Shown here: positions 21,888-21,890 of the stretch, one piece after another | Layout: each line of letters begins with the position of its first letter | Numbering within the stretch: the stretch's first letter is position 1 | Assembly: GCA_964597265.1 (NCBI GenBank) | Contig: CAZQWJ010000018.1 | Coordinates: 1 to 21,890, forward strand | DNA length: 21,890 bases | Source: CAZQWJ01 sp964597265 | GTDB taxonomy: Bacteria > Patescibacteriota > 4484-211 > JAGQKX01 | Reading direction: 5' to 3' | Notes under the pieces: generated by a model | What the model saw: only the letters and a program-made list of their open reading frames with translations | What the model was told of the DNA's origin: nothing | The model's database searches: none | Position numbers and translations under genes: made by a program

Positions 21888-21890
21888 TGT

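Noticed and set aside
1..21890. TGA recoded as glycine (as in Gracilibacteria/SR1)
   Set aside because: All genes are complete with the standard code, and TGA is used as a stop in tight ATGA overlaps (ftsL-ftsI, MurA-like-hydrolase, FemAB-mraY).
1..21890. CRISPR arrays, insertion-sequence transposases, rRNA or tRNA genes
   Set aside because: None seen: no regularly spaced repeats, no transposase motifs, and intergenic gaps are all under 150 bases.

Overview
The window is a bacterial cell-division and cell-wall (dcw) locus followed by a nucleotide-metabolism segment. Gene content and protein style suggest a member of the Candidate Phyla Radiation (Patescibacteria): a compact dcw cluster lacking murB/C/D/E and ddl, a Mur ligase whose N-terminal domain is replaced by membrane segments, a MurG with a TGGHHNSA loop, and compact proteins. 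This placement is inference; no rRNA or ribosomal-protein gene is present. All genes read through with the standard code, so TGA is a stop here.

Layout. (1) 1-1190, minus strand: a DUF456-like membrane protein followed 2 bases later by an AlkD-type DNA-alkylation repair protein that runs off the left edge. (2) 1191-1301: divergent promoter region with three perfect 10-bp-spaced TGGTG repeats (probable MraZ operator) overlapping the mraZ start codon. (3) 1302-4953: mraZ, rsmH, ftsL, ftsI, with an unusual structured leader between mraZ and rsmH. (4) 5062-10863: an unusual block holding a MurA-like protein that has lost the catalytic residues of MurA, an alpha/beta hydrolase, a membrane-anchored MurF-like ligase, a DegT-type PLP aminotransferase and a FemAB-type aminoacyl transferase. 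An 85-bp inverted-repeat element lies inside this block. (5) 10860-17610: mraY, ftsW, murG, ftsQ, ftsA, ftsZ. (6) 17620-20491: ATP:cob(I)alamin adenosyltransferase and an adenosylcobalamin-dependent (class II) ribonucleotide reductase. (7) 20505-21887: convergent thymidylate kinase, then a divergent Nudix-like protein.

How the genes work together. MraY and MurG make lipid I and lipid II. FtsW and FtsI polymerise and cross-link it at the septum. FtsA and FtsZ form the cytoskeletal ring, and FtsQ and FtsL bridge the membrane. RsmH modifies 16S rRNA, and MraZ probably represses the operon. The block between ftsI and mraY probably adds lipid-II modification functions. Adenosyltransferase, RNR and thymidylate kinase supply dNTPs, with B12 as an external dependency.

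Most notable signals: a MurA pseudo-enzyme in the dcw cluster; promoters that place the predicted transcription start on or within 3 bases of the start codon for five genes, together with near absence of Shine-Dalgarno sites; a 23-pair stem-loop before rsmH; and the repeat element at 7089-7173.
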